Source: Pomacea canaliculata (Eukaryota > Mollusca > Gastropoda > Architaenioglossa > Ampullariidae). From it: a stretch of 64,000 nucleotides of DNA. The notes beneath the pieces are model-generated. The model was not told where the DNA came from. It made no database searches and worked only from the letters and a program-made list of their open reading frames with translations. Positions 59,301 through 64,000 of this stretch are shown piece after piece; within the stretch, counting starts at the first letter, position 1; every line of letters starts with the position of its first letter. Position numbers and translations under genes: made by a program. The DNA is taken from the NCBI RefSeq assembly GCF_003073045.1, contig NC_037591.1:23779319-23843318 (forward strand), written 5' to 3'.

Positions 59301-60825
59301 GGAACAGCATGTCACCCTTCTGTAAGTGTTAAACAACTCATATCACCTTTGTGAAATTAAGTCTGAAATATGTGAGCCACAGCAATTACTGTGTATATTA
59401 AAGAAGGGGCATTAAATCTGTATGTGATATTTTTTGCTATGCGAGACCAAGTATATATACTGTCATTTTTCCATTTTAAGTCCTGTTTTGCAAGAAGGCA
59501 GCTTGCAGGCAGAGTTCTGATGTCTTTGTCCATTTTTTCGGAGGGTTTGGTAGAATTTGTAGTAGTTTAGTTTGCAGCACAGATATATGAGGACGTACGC
59601 TTTGTTCCCTCCAGATTTCTGCCGTTTTTGAGGGTTGTTCACCTCAGTTCTGGTAAAAGCTGCCGAAGTTGCTAATATTATTTGGAAAACCTCCTCATAA
59701 TATATATATATGATCTGTATATATACAGTCTGTTAGTAAGCAAAAGCTGAATCTCAATATGGTTTTGAGGGGTTTTAAAGCTTATGTAGCTTGACAGTGC
59801 TAATAAACTTGTAGCCATACATTGACAGGACTGTTTTGAAGTGCTTGTTTTATTCATCAGTTTCCAGAAGGGCAGGGACAGGAGGAGTCTGTTGTAGAAT
59901 AGACATAGGAAAAGCAATGGAGCAGCAAACCAGAGAGGAAGTGAAGACTGTGCAAAAGTCAAGGGTAGTTTAAGTAAAAATAACATCAAGAAAGAGATCT
60001 TTCATATTATCAACTAAATATACTGTGAAAGTTTTTTTTACCAGTTGTACATGAACCAACCAAGTCATGGTCAGGTGTTAAAGACTGAAAGTAAAAATTC
60101 ATGTAATCTTACAAGAGGAAGCTGGAAAGATGTGTGTATGAGCAAGTGCATTAATCTGCTGCTGTGCATGCATTGCTGCTATGAGAGCTTTCTTTAAGTG
60201 GTATTTTAAAAAAAAAAATTGATTATTTATACCCCATATTTGTCTTGCATTTTAAAATTAAACAAATGGATTGTATTTCCAGATTTTTCACGTTTTATTT
60301 TGTAAGCATGACAACACACAACAAACCTCCATCATGCCTGTCACTTTTTACTTGTTACATAAACCTTTCACACAAAACCCTGACATTAAAAGTGAAGGGT
60401 GTGGTAGGGGAGAGGGTTGCACCAATTCTAGCTTCTTGATCTAAAAATTTGATTTCAAAAGTACCTGTGATATATTCACCAACTTCAACTGCAGCAAATC
60501 AAACTTTTCTGAGAAGTGTACTAGCACTATTTTCAGTGTCCTGGTAATTACCATGGAGTAACTTTGTGAACATTTCCATGAGGCACAGCTTCATGGGCAC
60601 TCTAACAGCAAACAGATTTATGTTTTTCTAACTGCATTTTTACTTAGTAAACATTGTTGATGGCAATTATTCCTGCATAAATACCTCAAAGTAAAAGACA
60701 TCCTTCTATGTATAAAACATAGGTTTATGGGTAAATACCAATATTACAGTGGTTTCTCATAATGATTAAACAGTGAATACAAGCATGCATACAGAAACAA
60801 ACACCAAAACGCATGTTATTGCATA
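56396..60825. other. Long intergenic stretch, no recognised gene
   Basis: About 4.4 kb of AT-rich DNA with short unsupported ORFs (for example 57794-58036) that have no family features or splice context. A TA microsatellite lies near 59700-59711. The segment separates GT-B from the 3' end of the coiled-coil gene. Confidence 0.45.
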
Positions 60826-60831
60826 TTTATT
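60826..60831 (-). terminator. Candidate polyadenylation signal of the coiled-coil gene
   Basis: TTTATT on the plus strand is AATAAA on the minus strand, about 1.8 kb downstream of the stop at 62623. It is a plausible but unproven transcript end. Confidence 0.3.
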
Positions 60832-61032
60832 GCATATCAGAGTTCCCATGGTGGTGAACACCACAGATCAATATTGTTACAGCAATGCTAATACCCATTA
60901 CCAACTTCAAACAAACGGAAGCTTGACCTAATATTGCAGCTGGTCAAGCACCCCTCCACTCATCCAGATCACACAATTCACAGCTATGAATAAAGTTTGA
61001 CATTTCTCTAACAGGTTCATGTAACATATCAA

Positions 61033-61110
61033 AATGGCAGCCTAAACATTCTAAATATTGACATTATACAGAATGGCAGCCTAAACATCCTAAACGTTGA
61101 CATTACAAAA
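61033..61110. repeat. 39-bp tandem duplication
   Basis: AATGGCAGCCTAAACATTCT at 61033 recurs as AATGGCAGCCTAAACATCCT at 61072, both followed by AAA-TTGACATTA. It lies in the presumed 3' UTR of the coiled-coil gene. Confidence 0.9.
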
Positions 61111-62622
61111 AATGGTGAGTGCATACCTGGTTGTAAGTCACGAGGACTACACAGCATGCTACCAATAAAGAAGAAAGCAACTTTTCCATCCCTTATCACC
61201 TTTACCATTCAGATAATATCTCTGCCCCCTTTTTTATCAACACATCCACGTACAAAGTAAGATTGAACAAATGTGGATCGTATAAAGGCTTTCAAGACAC
61301 CAAGACAATTAAACAATCTTAAAACAAGTCCCAGCAGTGTTACTCAACAACATGCAATATTGAAAATGCTTTACTGAACATAAGCAAGTGCCTGTCAACA
61401 TAACTGCATTACACAAAGGCCATACTGAAAAGGATTCACGTTACTGTGGTAACCAGAGCACATCAGCAACCCATTAAAAAAACATGGCTGTTATCACAGT
61501 TGTAAAGCTCTGGGTGTGACTTTCCCTTCCTGTCTCAGAAGGCACATGACAAGACAGAAGTTGCAATTTGTGCCAAATGGCTCTTGCCAAAAAAAAAAAA
61601 AATTCACCTCGTGACTAGAATCTGCATGTTCATAAATGTACATAAAGCGCATGTTCACAGCCATACTTTTCACAACTTCAGTAAACAATCTGTTCACATG
61701 GGTTGTTCTTTCATCACTGATGTTTCAAGCTTTCCACTCAATCCCTAATGAAAGCAACTGCTCAATACTTAAATGTGATATGTAAAACAAAATGGAAAGG
61801 ACATCTAAACTGCAATGAATGAAATTTGAATTCCCACACATTTTAGTATTTGTCATATACTTAGGACTGCAGCAAGAATAGACTATGCAAGGCTGTTTAT
61901 ACAACTCATAGGTCCCTGTTCCTACTTAAGACAAAATGTGTCAAAAGCTGTCATAGATGTTGCATGAAATAACGAAAAGACTGACAAACTCAGCTCAACA
62001 GTTTTACACAACCAGTAAAATGGCGTGAGAAAATTATTTTTCTTCTTTGAATGGTAAATGTTGCTTTTTCTTAATCATGCTGTTTGATGATGAGATTTGT
62101 TATGGTGAGCATGGAATATGTGTTGTGATGAAGAGAAGTGGAACCATGGTTGACAGAATGTTACAGGGATATGGTTTGCAAGACCCAAATTGTAAGGTAT
62201 GTGCTGCAAAAGTGGCATAAAATTCTGTCATCACCAGGACATAAATTCCACTCAAATTCTTGACCTTCAAAAAGGGAGGTAGGGGTACAATATTTTTGAG
62301 GGAAAACCAGCTTGCCTGTATGCTCAGATCCAGTCAAAGGAAACCCAAAACCGTCAATGTTTACCATTAAGAGAAAAAAAATAAGTCTAAACTATATATA
62401 TATATACACACTATAAAAAAATTAATAAAATATTCTGCTTGTCATGAGTGCTTCTAGAACACCACAAAATTCAAAAGTTCTGCATATTTTATAATGTTAA
62501 CATTTTTATCATGATCAAGTTCTGAACGATGCCAAGTCATTCACAAATTTTACAAATGTAGCATGCGCATCCCTCATCTTGTTACTATGAGATGTGAATG
62601 CCTGTTGAAATTATTATCAGTC

Positions 62623-63365
62623 TCACTCAGCCTCAGTTAGGTCAGTTTTGAAGCACTCCACACTCGCTTTAGTTCTCATTCTTTCCTGCAAACACAACCT
62701 ATTCCTGAATGTGACTACAGGGATGTCTCATTCAATGGAGGTCGGCTGCTCTCGTCTTCATACAGAGCAAGTCTCTGCTTTAAAATCTGAATCTAAAGAG
62801 AAAATGCAGATAAGTAACCCTGAATTCAATGACAACAACATCTGCATATTTTTAAAATGTGATGGAAAGCAAAAGAGGGGGTGGGGAACCTAAACTCCAC
62901 GTTTTATTTTGTCTGCTCGAGTACAGAGGTGTTTCACAAGTGACCTTTAACAATACACCTTAACCCTTACAGCATGATGAGTCATGACTGTGGCTTTGCC
63001 AAGGAAGGCAATATTCATTACTTTTATTGCAAAGTTCCTCTCTTTCAAAAATGTAAAGGTTTCTTGGTCTAATGTTTACCTGAGAGCAGCAATAATAAAA
63101 ACAAACATCACCCGTTGTCTTCACAGTCTTCAGTTATCAGCCATTTTCTTTGTACATAATTATTATATGCCATGCTAAAAGGGTTAAATGTGTCTCATTT
63201 TAAGTATGTGAATCCTAGCTATCTCAGCTACTGTAAGTCAGTTACAAGCTTAAGCTCTTTACCTGTGTCTCATAGCGTTCTGTCACTGACTTCAGCTGAA
63301 TCTCCAGCTTCTTCAGTTTGCCCTGGTATCGTTTTTTGGCCTTTTCAAAGGCTGTGATGAGTGCA
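62623..63365 (-). CDS. C-terminal exons of an unidentified coiled-coil protein
   Basis: Two minus-strand exons are supported: 63365-63263 (acceptor TTTGTCCATAG, donor GTAAAG) and the terminal exon 62685-62623 (acceptor GTGTTTGCAG), joining in phase 0. The first reads ALITAFEKAKKRYQGKLKKL then EIQLKSVTERYETQ, a charged heptad-like coiled coil. The last adds ERMRTKASVECFKTDLTEAE and a TGA at 62623-62625. The gene extends upstream beyond base 64000. I do not recognise the family; centrosomal or cytoskeletal coiled-coil proteins are possible but not shown. An AT-rich 3' UTR follows to the left. Confidence 0.7.
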
Positions 63366-64000
63366 CTATGGACAAAGAAGCAAGAAATTTGTCAGTTGGA
63401 TGCACGATTTCATGAGTTCTAGCAATTGCACCCCCACCCTATTGTATGCCCTGAGTGAGAACACGTGAGATTCCACCAGCAAGTATGGTGGATTGAAACT
63501 TTGTGAAATCAGTTACAGTTCAAGCCAGAGTAGCATCTGTACCAACACTATATAGAAGCAAAAGATCATCTCCCATAAATTTTAAGTTCTGAACATTTTT
63601 TTGACAAACTGTTGTTAGCAAAATACATAATATGTTGAAAGAACAAATAAAGATGGGATGAATCCTCTGGTCAGTTAATGGGTTGTTTGAAATGAATGGA
63701 TTCCCTAGCTAAATTATTAAAGCATGCAATCAGTGTTTCATTTGAAGAATTTGCAATGTTACATCATAGACGATTGCCAACTGCTCATTTTGAGATGAAT
63801 TTACACTACAAAAAGAACAACAGGAAGGTCAGGAGTACTTAAATTCTAGGCCTACTTCGTAACATCTCATGACAAACCACAATGACCACAGCTCTCTGTT
63901 TTAGTCACTCTGCTTTCACTCACATTTACTATAAGAATAAACTCCACCCTACTTTCTTAAAGAGGATACGAAATCTCTTTGAAGTGGTATGTGCTATCTT
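63366..64000. other. Upstream intron of the coiled-coil gene
   Basis: Non-coding sequence 5' of the visible exon on the minus strand. No further exon recognised before the window ends. Confidence 0.45.

Overview
This window is animal nuclear DNA: AT-rich, intron-dense, with GT-AG exons and long non-coding gaps. It is scattered with degraded LINE fragments, tRNA-derived SINE copies and short tandem duplications. The gene content (an Arkadia-type E3 ligase, a UGA-containing selenoprotein W, a secreted LolA-like domain protein, two fucosyltransferase-like paralogues) together with the LINE/SINE types points to a lophotrochozoan, probably a gastropod mollusc. That placement is inference, not something the sequence proves.

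Layout. 1-2.6 kb (minus): 3'-incomplete gene for a secreted protein with tandem LolA-like domains. 4.3-6.3 kb (plus): single-coding-exon type II membrane glycosyltransferase, here GT-A. 9.0-12.3 kb (plus): selenoprotein W in four exons, with an in-frame UGA at 10061 and a strong SECIS candidate at 12253-12346. 16.3-28.0 kb (minus): complete 14-coding-exon Arkadia/RNF111-RNF165 homologue (855 aa), with SUMO-interaction motifs and a C-terminal RING-H2. 28.3-30.5 kb (plus): ALG13, divergent from Arkadia across a short shared promoter. 30.5-37.4 kb: convergent 3' region with tandem duplications and a LINE remnant. 37.4-46.6 kb (minus): complete 13-exon NAD(P)-binding SDR-like protein (393 aa). 47.9-53.5 kb (plus): glycosyltransferase GT-B, a paralogue of GT-A, in three coding exons and divergent from the SDR gene. 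53.5-62.6 kb: long 3'/intergenic stretch. 62.6-64.0 kb (minus): the last two coding exons of a coiled-coil protein that starts outside the window.

Co-function is limited. ALG13 (N-glycan precursor synthesis in the ER) and the two predicted Golgi glycosyltransferases are all glycosylation genes. Arkadia (SUMO-targeted ubiquitin ligase, TGF-beta/BMP signalling), SelW (redox) and the SDR gene look like ordinary unlinked neighbours.

The most useful observations are the recoded UGA with its SECIS, the paralogous glycosyltransferase pair, and two single-base frame breaks (ALG13 and GT-B), each explained by one missing A in an A-run and each otherwise giving a full-length family protein. An upstream ORF also ends on an ATGA overlap with the GT-B start. 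I found no CRISPR array, rRNA, genuine tRNA gene or clear novel multi-gene system. All exon models are hand-derived from splice signals, frame continuity and remembered family patterns; no database search was possible.
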